Origin: Allacma fusca
Taxonomy: Eukaryota > Arthropoda > Collembola > Symphypleona > Sminthuridae
Assembly: GCA_947179485.1 (NCBI GenBank)
Contig: OX359247.1
Coordinates: 43,004,801-43,068,800, forward strand
Length of the DNA: 64,000 bases
Direction: 5' to 3'
The translations under genes were made by a program, and so were the position numbers. Below the pieces are notes generated by a model. The model did not search any database and was not told where the DNA came from. It was given only the letters and a program-made list of their open reading frames with translations. The first letter of the stretch is position 1. The number at the start of each line of letters is the position of its first letter. Positions 38,110-49,709 of the stretch are shown here, in pieces.

Positions 38110-40848
38110 TTATTCAATTCTGAAGATTTCTTCTTCATGGTTTCATTATAATTTGTAGGCCCCGGGGTGAGTCACAGGAGTAATTAAATTCACAGAGTGT
38201 CCGAGAGTTGGATCTTATCTGGGCAGATTAGACGGTGCAGTGGTGTCAAAAACTACGGAGATTTAACTGTCAGGAACATGAATTCATAAAGGGTCATAAT
38301 GTCATAAATAAATAATTAGCTCAAAAAACTCATCCTTTCATAACGTAGGACAAAAGACAGTTATAACATCAACTGACATCTCTTACACAGTAGAAAATAT
38401 CGTCAGTGAGGAGGCAAAATGCACAAATGAGCGCAATGGGACACTGACTTAAAATGTCCGATTCCCCCATTTTGAAGAAAATTATTTTCCAGATTATTTA
38501 AAATTTGATTCATTCAGTTAGGTCAAGAATTGCAATAAGAATCGTTGTTACGGTGAAACAAAGCTGAGATATTTTTAGGATTTTAAACATCAGGAATTCT
38601 GTCTGTGGGGACATTTTTTTTTTAATTAATTCTCATGCATTTTTACACATTCGCTTGTAGGAAATTATATGGGCTTTCCAAGGAGTTATCCGAAAAGTCC
38701 CTAATTTTGTAATTGGAGACCTGAGACCTTACTCATAAAAGCAGGAAGAAACGTTAAGGTAACTCAGATTCAGGAGAGAAAGATACAGAAAAAATTGAAT
38801 TGACATTATTCATGGGCGGTCTGCTGTTCATAAAAATATTTTGAATAGATTAAATGATAGAATGAATGATTTTATAAAAATCTAATTATATGACGACTCA
38901 TTTAAAGTCATATCATTCTCGGGACCTAAAAAATCTGAGTCAGAGTTTATGAATTGTTTTTCCGGAAGATGAGTTTCCCAACCTGCTCACTGCTTTTACA
39001 ACATAATTTATAACGTAGAGATGCATACATACATCCTTGGAGAGCCTAATAAAAATGGAGAGCATAATATTTCCTACAAACAAGCGCCAAGCAAATATAA
39101 TTGTAAAAATTAATTTTGTCCGGAAAAATATTTTTGTATGAAACTCTCTAAGCATATCTCAACTTTGTTTGTGCCTTTCACGAATATCTATGTATGACCA
39201 CAATCCTTGGACTAGATAAATTCAAGGAAATTTGAAAAATCTGGAAAAGAATTCCTTTCAAACTGGGAGAATTACGTCATTGTCCCTAAAATAGGCCAGG
39301 AGAGGGAGAAAATAAGATATGACAATCCCCGTATATCCTAGCTACCCTAATTAAAAACATTTAATAAAAAAAACATCCTCACATCTCGTCCACTTGACTA
39401 GGAGACCAAAGTGAGCAGATGTGAGATTTTAAAGCCAAAAAGAAAATCCCGTTTTGGGGAAAGTGTAGTATCAAAATTCAGACATTGTAAAATTTTTAAT
39501 TCTGCAGCCAAGACAATAAATTACTGCAACACAATTAATGCATAACAATATAAAAAATTGCATGGGTACTTATAAATCCTTTGACAGATGTGAACATTGG
39601 CTCCTCAGTTTTAGCCCACATGGTGCATACATTTGCATAATTAATTAATTATACAAAATCGTCTGTCTCCTATTCTCAGTAATTATATACGTGTGTCTGA
39701 ACAGATACACCATTTGAAATAAAATTTCATACCAACAGAGTGTATCACCGGCTGTGTTCAACAAATTGACAGTACGGAGCATCACCACAGACAAATATAG
39801 ACTAAATGCTGCTTAAAAGCAAAACATTTATGTCTTTATCCAGTACATAAAATTTTCTCGTTTACTTCTCCACGTCTTTCCGCTGCTTATGTCATACGAT
39901 GATGTCAGTAGGGAATAAAACTTTTACGTTCTCTCTCCATGAGTTTTTACGTTTGACAACATTTGTTGCTCATCTGTGCAGTGTGCAGCTCCTCAACGCA
40001 TTATTCATTTGTGGCTTTCTATGTTGTTTCTGCAATAGTAATTACATACATTATTGTCTCGCAATTCCAACTTGACTACATCCTTTGGCCTTTGCGAAGT
40101 AAATTTATTGAATGACGTCGAACTACTTCAATTTCCCCACATTTTAAAAATTGCCTCATTTGCAACAATTTAATTAATTTTTGGCGTAGTAGTCGAGACA
40201 CAGAGTGATACAATTGAAGTAGAAAGGATGCGATGTTCTACCTCCCTTGTCAAGGGAGATAGAACTGTCAAGATAACAAATAGCAAGTGGGAGTACATTG
40301 CATCAATTCATTCCAAGTTCAATAGAGTAATTACAGCTCTAGAGAGGGGGATGACGGGATGAGACAAAGAATATGAATTTATTTAGTCCAAGCTACTTAT
40401 GTACATATGTGTATTGATGTTGTGTGTGTGTGTGAGTATGTGCATTCTAATTAATCGTAAGTCATTCTAGACAAATAAATCCTCGGATGTCATGAGGACT
40501 GGCAGGTGGACGAGGCCTGACAAAGAGCTCGGCCTTGACGGTAATTTCACTAATTGAGATATTTGTTGGCGTCAGGTGTGAGGAGTAGCTACGTTGTGCA
40601 CAATTACATTCTATGGCATTTCATTTTGTAAATACGCATGTAATAGCTCATTCAATCCCAACCCTCCAGGTTGTTTACTCAGAATTATCCTCTGGGGAAT
40701 TAATTTTTCTCCGGAATTGCCCCATTCACTGGCTTTCCTATAGAACGAAATAGGACTGGATGTAGAGACAATTTACTTTTAAATTCCCAAATCCAATGCC
40801 TACCCTTCCCAGAATGGCTTTGCTCCTCATTTGAAGAAGTTCCGGGTG
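38110..40848. other. Intergenic region between the receptor and the GH32 gene
   Basis: AT-rich, no recognisable gene or RNA. It should contain the promoter of the GH32 gene near its right end. Confidence 0.6.
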
Positions 40849-40868
40849 GAGAGAGAGAGAGAGAGAGA
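40849..40868. repeat. (GA)n run just upstream of the GH32 gene
   Basis: Ten GA units, then a poly(A) stretch, ending about 115 bp before the GH32 ATG. In arthropods such runs can bind GAGA-type factors at promoters, but the same repeat is common throughout the window, so a role is speculative. Confidence 0.85.
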
Positions 40869-40983
40869 AAAAAAAACTTTATTAAATGAAATAGTACAAC
40901 AGTGCGCTAAGCAAGTCCAATTTAAAACCTGTTTTTACCCTATTAAACTGAATTAGTGAGAACTTGAACTGTAAATAAGGAAA

Positions 40984-42531
40984 ATGAGAGTGGTTCTGGT
41001 GGTAGTTTTAGCGTTAGGGATGGTAGCGTCCGAAAGGCCATTGGAATGTCGTCAAGAGAGACATCGGCCGCAAATTCATTTCAGTGTCCCCTCCAATTGG
41101 CTCAATGACCCCAACGGGATGGTCTACTACGATGGGGAGTACCATCTCCATTACCAGTACCATCCGTACAGTACCCAATGGGGCCCAATGCACTGGGGCC
41201 ATGCTGTCTCCACAGACCTAGTGACCTGGACTGACCTGCCCATTTCCCTCTACCCCGACGAGCTGGGCATGATCTTCAGCGGAAGTGCCGTCGTGGACCT
41301 GGACAATAGCACTGGTCTCCAAAAGGATTCTGTCCAGCCCATTGTAGCCATTTTTACCCACGCCAATGCTGGACCCCAGCAGCAAAGCATTGCTTACAGT
41401 TTAAATAAGGCCAGGGATTTTGTCAAATATGAAAATAACCCCGTGGTCCCAAACCCCGGGGTGGGGGATTTCCGGGACCCTAAAGTGATCCGTTACAATG
41501 ACAAGTGGGTAATGGTCCTAGCCGTTGGGAACAAAGTGGACTTTTTTGGGTCGAGTGACCTGAAAACTTGGGAGTTTTTGAGTGACTTTGGTATTGACCC
41601 ATCCCAGGGCTCCCATGCTGGAGTGTGGGAATGCCCGGACTTGGTACGGATCCAACATAATGGGTTTTACCATTGGGTCCTGCTGGTGAGTATCAACCCT
41701 GGGGGTCCTAATGGAGGTTCTGTGACCCAGTACTTCATTGGGTCATTTGATGGGAAGGAATTCCATAGCAATCAGATGGATGCCCTTTGGATGGATTGGG
41801 GCGAGGACAATTATGCGGCTGTGAGTTTCTCTAATGAGCCCAAAGGCCGAACCCTGGTCATGGGATGGATGAACAATTGGGCTTATGCTAATGAGTTACC
41901 CACAAGGTCCGAAGGTTTCAATGGGCAGATGACTCTTCCCAGGGAATTAAATTTGGCTACAGTAGATGGCGCTCTGAGGCTGATCTCAAGTTTGCCGGAA
42001 GAGTTTGGAAAATTAAGGGACCCTTCTCAGGTCTTTCAGCTCCCTTTACTCAAGGAGATCCCTCCAAATGGATTTTACAATGTTAGTGAGGAGATTGGTT
42101 TTAAGAGTGGGCTCGTTGAGGTGGATTTAGCATTTAACATGGTGGGGATCGAAGGGACGAGCAGTATCGCCATCTGCTTTGTCAACCGACAACGTCAGGA
42201 GGTGTGCACGGGCTATGACCATGAACGTCCAGTGGACAAGGAGTTGTTCATGAATAGGGAGCTGAGTGGGGATTTAAGGGCTATTGGGGGCCTTCGAAGA
42301 GCAACTGCGGGGAGAGTGAAGAAAGACAATATTATCACTTTCAAGATTGTTATGGACCTTTCGGCTGCGGAAGTTTTTATTGATAATGGTCTCACTGTTT
42401 TCACGGCTTTATTCTTCCCTGATGAACCTTTGGACACTCTGGAGATCCGTCATCACGCTGGCTCTGCAGAGAGTCGGGTCACTTTGATTAACGGGAGTGT
42501 TCAGGGACTCCGCAGCATGTACAATTGCTAA
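40984..42531 (+). CDS. Secreted GH32 beta-fructosidase (levanase/invertase type), intronless
   Basis: A 515-residue enzyme that should release fructose from sucrose or fructans by retaining hydrolysis. A hydrophobic signal peptide covers about residues 1-16, so it is probably secreted, for example into the gut. The N-terminal five-bladed propeller carries all GH32 landmarks: WLNDPNG with nucleophile D42, FSGSAV, RDPKV with D165 (transition-state stabiliser) and WECPDL with acid/base E216. GWMNNWAYANELPT resembles bacterial SacC-type levanases and exo-inulinases. The C-terminal beta-sandwich module ends with an AEVFIDNG segment, as in GH32 C-terminal domains. Several N-x-S/T sites are present. 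Length is normal for the family. An in-frame TAA precedes the ATG at 40972-40974 and A is at -3. The frame is uninterrupted while both neighbours have many introns, which suggests horizontal origin. Exact substrate cannot be told from sequence. Confidence 0.93.
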   Translation: MRVVLVVVLALGMVASERPLECRQERHRPQIHFSVPSNWLNDPNGMVYYDGEYHLHYQYHPYSTQWGPMHWGHAVSTDLVTWTDLPISLYPDELGMIFSGSAVVDLDNSTGLQKDSVQPIVAIFTHANAGPQQQSIAYSLNKARDFVKYENNPVVPNPGVGDFRDPKVIRYNDKWVMVLAVGNKVDFFGSSDLKTWEFLSDFGIDPSQGSHAGVWECPDLVRIQHNGFYHWVLLVSINPGGPNGGSVTQYFIGSFDGKEFHSNQMDALWMDWGEDNYAAVSFSNEPKGRTLVMGWMNNWAYANELPTRSEGFNGQMTLPRELNLATVDGALRLISSLPEEFGKLRDPSQVFQLPLLKEIPPNGFYNVSEEIGFKSGLVEVDLAFNMVGIEGTSSIAICFVNRQRQEVCTGYDHERPVDKELFMNRELSGDLRAIGGLRRATAGRVKKDNIITFKIVMDLSAAEVFIDNGLTVFTALFFPDEPLDTLEIRHHAGSAESRVTLINGSVQGLRSMYNC

Positions 42532-42550
42532 CACTAATCTTATATATTAA

Positions 42551-42556
42551 AATAAA
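42551..42556 (+). promoter_or_regulatory. GH32 polyadenylation signal
   Basis: AATAAA 20 bp after the GH32 stop codon; another AATAAA is at 42579-42584. Both support expression as a eukaryotic mRNA. Confidence 0.6.
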
Positions 42557-43292
42557 TACTTTCTTAATTTAAATTTCAAATAAATAATAGCAGCGTTCAG
42601 AAAAAAATACGGCACTAATTATTACACGCTAAGTTATTAGCATTGAAGTAAAACCCGACGAACATATTTTTTACACCAGTTTAGACGAAAGGAAGCTTCG
42701 ACAACTTGCAAATATGTAACAAATTGTTATAAATCCATATTCTCTTTCAGTATCAATAATAAATTATTTCTAGTGTAAATAATTATCTCCGAGCATCTTT
42801 TAAATTATGGCATTCAATAAATATTCGGATTTCAGATCTCCAAGCGAAAGGAAATTTTTGACAGGATTCAAATATTTCAAATTGTTGCACCTCAACGCCA
42901 CTCATCCTTTATTTATGTAGTATGCGGTTGGGTCTACAACTAAATATGTACGTCGTAGAAAATCACGAATGCCACAGTATCATGGCTTAAATTTAATACA
43001 TGAGATTCGTTGAGACTGTAAAATTTGTTAAATAAATATTGTCAACATTCCAAAGTGGCATTAAACTGGTGAAAAAGTGCGTAAAGACTGACATCCATAA
43101 AAACTGAAGCGCGTGCAACTGTCGACTGCTCCATGAGGTAGGAATGCGAATCAAATTAGAATTTCCTAATCGTGTGTATAGCAAATTCTGTGAGGATGTT
43201 TCATCTCTACAAGCAAGGGCTTTGAAGATGAAGATCCGAGAAAGGGAAGAATCGTCAACCTGGGATTCAAAAAATCCACCCACCGTTCCTCT

Positions 43293-43294
<2 letters not shown>

Positions 43295-43323
<29 letters not shown>
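43295..43323. repeat. (CT)n microsatellite
   Basis: Uninterrupted CT run. Confidence 0.95.
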
Positions 43324-43328
<5 letters not shown>

Positions 43329-43646
43329 TTTGACTCGCTCCACCAACTCACACTCATTCAATGACACTCGCATTGCTCTCAAGTACTCCCCATTTGTCTA
43401 CGTGTATATATGCTCCATACAAGCCCTTACATACATGGACGTCCCCCCCTCCAACAAATGTATAACGAAAAAATCTAGTTCCGGAACTTTTTTACCAAGC
43501 AATTCGTGCTTGCTCAAGTACAAGCTTATTTCGTTCGTGTTGTTCACGGGAGAGGATCCGATTAGGAAGGAAAAAGTCTATGAGGAAAACATTGAGCTGA
43601 TGGGACTGAAGGTAAGAACTATTCCTATGCCTGCGAGTGAGGGAGG

Positions 43647-43661
43647 GAGAGAGAGAGAGAG

Positions 43662-43713
<52 letters not shown>
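43647..43713. repeat. (GA)n microsatellite, about 65 bp
   Basis: GA run with one ATG interruption. Translated frames here give Arg-Glu or Ser-Leu repeats. Confidence 0.95.
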
Positions 43714-43720
<7 letters not shown>

Positions 43721-46700
43721 ATGGAAAGCACGGGTTGACTTTTGGGCAAATAGCCATTGGCATGTGAAAACACATGTGTTGACTTATTTTTTCCCCTTTC
43801 TACAACATTACACACATTCGAAAGCATAAGTACAAATACATGTGTGCTAAATCAACGTTTTCCAATTTTTTCCCCCCATAATAATAAATTCTGTTGGAAA
43901 ATCCATATGAAGGATAATCGTATTCCCTCAATGTGATTTCTTGTTCCATGAGCAATTGAGGAAAAGTCGGAGTGAGTGATTCAGTCAAATCACATATTTT
44001 CCGGGAAATTAAAGCGGAAACGCTCCTCGTCCTTAATTGCGACATTTTTTATTTGATTTGTGTATGCAATAGTCTTTCCCAGCTAGACTTTTAGACACGG
44101 TTATGTTGTCAATTACTCAGCTTCATTTTTAATCCTTGTCTGTAACACACTCACTCCAGACGGTCCCAGTTAAGGAGCAGAAGAGATTTACTATAGACGT
44201 CTCCTCCAATCCCATAACTCATATTACATCCCTGGAACGATGTGAGGACGCCAAAAGGGAGATGTGGAGGAAACAAGAAAGCAAGATCGGATAGATACTG
44301 TAAACTGTAAAGACATTCCTTAAATATCTCCAAGATTGATACTTGCCCCATTGAGCTTACCACATCAATGGAACTTTGCATGCATGCCCTTGTTTTGACA
44401 TAATAATGCAAGTCAACCCCCAGTTTTGCCTCTTAAACGACGTTGTAAGCCATCATACGGAGTATTACATGATGTAGATAAATTGCTACAAAGGAAAATC
44501 CTAAATCCTAAAGCATGTAGTCCTAATTGCACTGACAAACTTATGCCTGACAGAACGTAAGCACAAAATGTATATATCCTCTGCTAAGAAGTCAAAATGT
44601 ACATTTATTTGTTCCTTTGAGTTTTTTCAAAAAAGTCACACAAAATACCTGAAAGATTTTCACGGATGAACACAGTCCCTATAAAATAATTCAATGACGT
44701 ATTTTCCATTGAAAGTTCCCCAAAGACTCGAATTTTTGAAGGCCTTTTACACTTCCATTCAATTTTACTCCTCAGCCTCCTGAGCCCACGGGAAGTTCCT
44801 AAGTACAGGACCCATTGCTCCGGAGCTGGAAAATGTGAAACAAATTGACCTAATTTTTATCTTGGCCAAGTTTAAAACATTAAAAGTCACACTCGGTTGC
44901 TCTTCCTCCCGTCTCAAAGCAGAGCATTGCTTGGGAAGGGATGCGAAGTCTAAGAGTCACTCACCGCTTAATTCCTTTCACATTTGCTCCGAGTAACAGA
45001 AAAGTCATGTGATTTTGAAATAAGGGGGGAAAAACCATAGTGTATAGTGAGTGTACAGGCTAAGTTGTACTTACTTGAAAAGTTTTTGGCACAAAAGTAG
45101 AAGAGCCTCCAAGTTTGCAATTAAATTTCCATTTAAACCTTCATTTCTTGGGTCTTCCAATTCCTCTCGCTATTTTATTCCGCACTATTATTTACTACAT
45201 GTATGTATGTACTTACACTTATATAGGTATGCATAACTATATAAAGTACGAATGCAAGCAGCCATATGTACATACATATACGTAGATACTCAGGCCCTTC
45301 TCCACAACTCTGCAGAGAGAGGAAGAAAGATTTGCTACAAAATTATAATCAACTTTGCCAATATTTCTCTTCCTTGTCCTCCCTCCTCCTTCCATACTTG
45401 ACTTACCCCGTAACCCGCAATCACAGAGCACAGTCAGTCCCATTTATGACAGTGGGTTTTGATACTACAAACATTCGAACTAAATAACATTCTATACAAA
45501 ATAATATCTATAATTAGATATAATTACCTTACTACAGAATATTTTATTAGGGCGTCCGGAATAGTCAGAGTAAACCCTACGAGCCAAAAGAGTCTCACAA
45601 TTTACGTCTTAAGTAACATATTGCAGGAAAGGACACTACGTGCTAACAATTTTCATTGCCGAGCTAATAAAATGTACACATTACGTTATCAACGAGCCTG
45701 ACGGCTTATAGGAAGAGTAATTACTCTGTATATTACCAAAAACTTCTGGAGCTTCGGTTAGACTAAGATGGCCTAAAAACAACATGACACAACCGTCCTA
45801 ACCATCTCAATTCAAAAACAATACTTTTACGAGGGAGTCTCTTACATTGCAAAAAATAGTATATTCCTACACATGTGATTCCTCTGTAGGAAAACAAAAT
45901 GAGCTAGAGCCTCTGTTCATAAAAAATTAAGTAAATGACAGAAATGTCCTCACTATATAAAACTGAAGGACAATAATTCAAAGAGGGGGGTTTTGAGATA
46001 GGGAGAGTGCACTGTAGTTGCAAAAGTTTTCACATTCCTTGCTGCAATTGCAGTGAGCTTTACAGGATTGAAATTCGAGGCGCCCGTCAAGGCTGCGAAG
46101 TTCGTACTAATGACTTGGACTCTTTCTCAAAATTTGGCATTCATGATAATAATTGTAAGGGGAGCGACGTACTTGGAATCTACATACTTGGTTAAAGGAG
46201 CATTGCTGCAAGGAAACCCGACGGAGTGGAAATTTGACCAATTTAGATTTATGACAATATCTCCGACGTATACTAATAATTATTGTTGGCTTGAATTTTT
46301 ACGAAAGACCTACTTTGATTCAATAAAGATGGGAGGATTTGGAGAGGTGTAGATACAGGAGTGGGGTAGGAATCTGTGCTAGATTGGAGTCTAGGAAAAA
46401 ACCGCAAGTTTTGACGAAGACGGGGAGGATAGGAGCGAGGACTGCTACATCGTAACTGTTTGAGACATTCATGTCTCCGAGAAGTGACACTTACTTGGCT
46501 ATTAGGCATAAGTTGGATGCCAAGGCTGCACTTCTCCCAATCTAAATGCTCCTCACAAATTCCTTATCTTAACAAATAGTTTTAGTCATATCTGGACTTG
46601 CTATTTGTACTATTCCTGCCTTGGGTACTGTACAAGATTCTAAGCCTTGGGAAATTCTACGTAGGGAGAGAGAGAGAGAGAGGGGGGAGGCTATACCTAA

Positions 46701-48221
46701 TTATGTATGTAGACTCTATACAGTATATGTAAGTGAATGTGTGGAAGATTTCCTCTGAAACTCTCCTATCTTATCGAATGCTAGAGAACACAGTAGGAAC
46801 CACATTGGAGACGGCCAGAGGTTACTCTAAAGATTCTCTTATCACCTTCATGCCCGATCCTTGTGCTACTTGAGCACTACTGTCTCTCCTCTGACGGTGT
46901 TCGGATTTTATCTCTGTATTTCACTTTCCTCTGTCTGTCTGTCCACACAATTTATGCGGTTCGGCAAATCATTGACTAAGGGCTCCCTATATAAGTTCAA
47001 CTTTTCAAATGCATGCTCGGTTAAGACGAAAAGCTGAGCTTCCCCAACCTCCAACCCTAACTCAACAGGATATACTGAGTGTCTTATCTCAAAATTGAAT
47101 TTTTTTAGAATCCAAATATTTGAAGTTCTGGTCCTTTGCAATATCTGTATTTCCAATCGTATCAATTTTTTTTGGACTAGTGCAAAACTTTTTGATACAC
47201 TTGAAGTAACCTTTTGCTGCTGTGAGGGTCGCTTTTATAGACAGAGAGCACTTTTCTTTTAGAACCTTACCCACAATTACCCGGATCCGAATTAGGAATT
47301 TTACTGTTCGCTGGACAGAGTGGACCCGGGTATTTGCGGTAACTTTCGGGTATCTGCCCTTAATCTGTATCTGGATCGTGTGTACTCATTACACTTATCC
47401 ATATCCTTTAGCCAGCAATGCTCAATCTGATAATGCTGTGCCCAGTAACTGCTCCCACACAGTACATTTCCCTTTTAGCTCCCCACAAAACCTTGTAGTA
47501 AGTAGGAGTGAAAACGTTCAAATAATTTAAACTAGTTCATTAAAGTGAAGCTCTTTAATAAATTAAATTGCCAGAACTCTACTACTCTTTAAATTGTACA
47601 CTCATCAAAAATGGAATTCCATGTCCAGGGAAATTTCAAGCTTTCATATGCCTTTTTCCTAAAATGAAAAACAAAAATTTGATTACACCTCTAATTATAT
47701 GATATGATCATAAATTTACAGAAGTCTGTATCTATTCAAAATATGCTACATAGCATTTACATGTGCTTCTTAGCAGCTGCTATTATAATGAGGACGCTGG
47801 TAGGGCTTAGAGCTTTAATATATAATACCTTTTGCATTCAGCCCCGACAGTAATGTTGACATTACAAGTAAATCCACTCGCTGGCAGTGGAACTCGCAAT
47901 AATAGTGTCACTCAGTGTGAAGTGTCGTCAGGAAACAGTGTTAAATATTAATCGACATTAAAGTGCAGCAAAGAATTAGAGCAACCAGAAAAGGTCCTGC
48001 ACTGTTGTAGTGCATATATGCAAATGCATAAGACCTGGACGTGTGAGAAACCAAGTGAGAAACCACGAGGAGACGGGCCCGAGCTCCAGACTTTGGTGGA
48101 GGAAGTGAAAAATACCAGGAATTCCACATTCTTGAGAACCTCCCATATGTCAATGGGATACATAAGTCAGGGGGGGATATGTATATTGACTACGAAGCAT
48201 ATGGAAGTAGTGCCAAGCCCT

Positions 48222-48296
48222 GGAGAGAGAGAGAGAGAGAGAATCTATTGGAGAAAATATTTCCCAGCTAGAGAGCACACACTATAACACTATACA

Positions 48297-48327
<31 letters not shown>

Positions 48328-48556
48328 TAAAAGTAGTGCTAGTAGCTTTTTCGCAGAACCCACTTTGTAACATATATCATGTGGGAGTTGTTTTCAAATT
48401 GCCACATGAATGATGGAACGTCAGCACTTTTATTATGTTAGGCCTTGCTTGCTGCATGATCCCTCTCCTTGACTGACTCCTCTCCGTTATGGAAGGAAGG
48501 GAAGGTCCGCAACGTTAAGTAATAATTGAATCTGCCATGGAGAGAGAGAGAGAGAG
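48222..48556. repeat. Cluster of three (GA)n runs
   Basis: GA runs at 48222-48242, 48297-48315 (followed by eleven G) and 48540-48556 lie within 335 bp. Confidence 0.9.
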
Positions 48557-49370
48557 CGAATTAGATGGAAATGTGGTGATTCATCTGGAGATTATCAGCC
48601 GGGTCAAATTTCATCAACAAGAGTCGAAGATTCTGCACAACGCTCCTTCACAACTCATCTCATGCATTCTCCCCAGCTCGTATAAAATTGAGTGAAGAAA
48701 ATAGATACATACAGGCCGGAAGGTACATTGCTCCTTCTAGAACTACATATGCCTCTTATAGGAGCTGTAATAATTATTACATACATGAAAAGTATACATT
48801 TTAGTTATCTGGAGCCAAACACAAAGAAGAGCTCTTACGTCAGTTTAAAGGGCAGATTCATTTATCAGGCTCCTCTGTCAATAAACTGATCATGTTCCTT
48901 TCCCTCGACTACCCTTGCCTAAGTAACCATGACGAATCAAGACGGCCCATCAAGTCCGTGTATTTTAGCTCCACATCAACACTGACGTTGGGATGGGAAA
49001 TTTCAGGAAATTTCCTCCACTTGAAGCAAATAAGCATACCTTTTTAATACTATGACATACAAATGTACAGCTCATCTCCTTTTCCTTAAGTTTACGTCCC
49101 GAGGTATGATCGGCCGTGCCGAAGCCAAGGCCCGAACTTCAACTTGAGCTCTGAGGTTCACAATTTTTCAATTACATAAAAAAAAACCTCTGACATGTAG
49201 AATACTAGTGCAGGCTCTCTCTCCATAAGAGCACTCAGACAGGACTCACACAACTACACTCTTGAAATGACACGCTCTTATTACGAGAAAAATATTAACA
49301 TGCAGACATATGGGATTTTACCAATGTTTGGACTGGGAGAGAAAATGTTCTTGTAAGGCGGGTCTCTTAT

Positions 49371-49430
49371 AGAGTGAGAGAGAGAGAGAGAGTGTGAGAG
49401 AGATTGTGTGTGTGTATATATATATATAGA
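49371..49430. repeat. Compound (GA)n-(GT)n-(TA)n microsatellite
   Basis: GA repeats pass into GT repeats and then TA repeats without unique sequence between them. Confidence 0.9.
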
Positions 49431-49709
49431 TATACAGTATTGCACTTGTGAATTTCAGCTCAAGTGACAAGAAGAGCTGGACTTGAGCTTGACTTTAACT
49501 AGCATTTTAATGAGATTTGAATTTTGAAGCTACAGCTCCAATATAAATAAATTACTATCCCAATTGAGATTCCTTTTAATTGAAGGCAATTCAATTGAGC
49601 TTGTCAATCCCAGGTGATAGAATCAAAAGCTAAGCTTCCCATAACCTTGACCTTTGAACACAAACTCAAAAGCAGGAATTTTATTCCTATGACGGCAAAT
49701 GCTTCAGAG

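Noticed and set aside
41966-41976. TAGATGGCGCT, similar to insulator (CTCF-type) motifs
   Set aside because: It lies in conserved GH32 coding sequence and is explained by the codons.
40984-42531. GH32 gene as part of a bacterial operon or contaminant
   Set aside because: No neighbouring bacterial frames, poly(A) hexamers follow the stop, and both flanks are animal DNA; kept only as a check in the finding.
43144-43767. 207-codon plus-strand open frame
   Set aside because: It contains a (CT)n and a (GA)n microsatellite translated as Ser-Leu and Arg-Glu repeats; no domain.
46908-47274. Two overlapping minus-strand frames that might be one frameshifted gene
   Set aside because: Joining them gives no recognisable family, and no start or splice signals support a gene.
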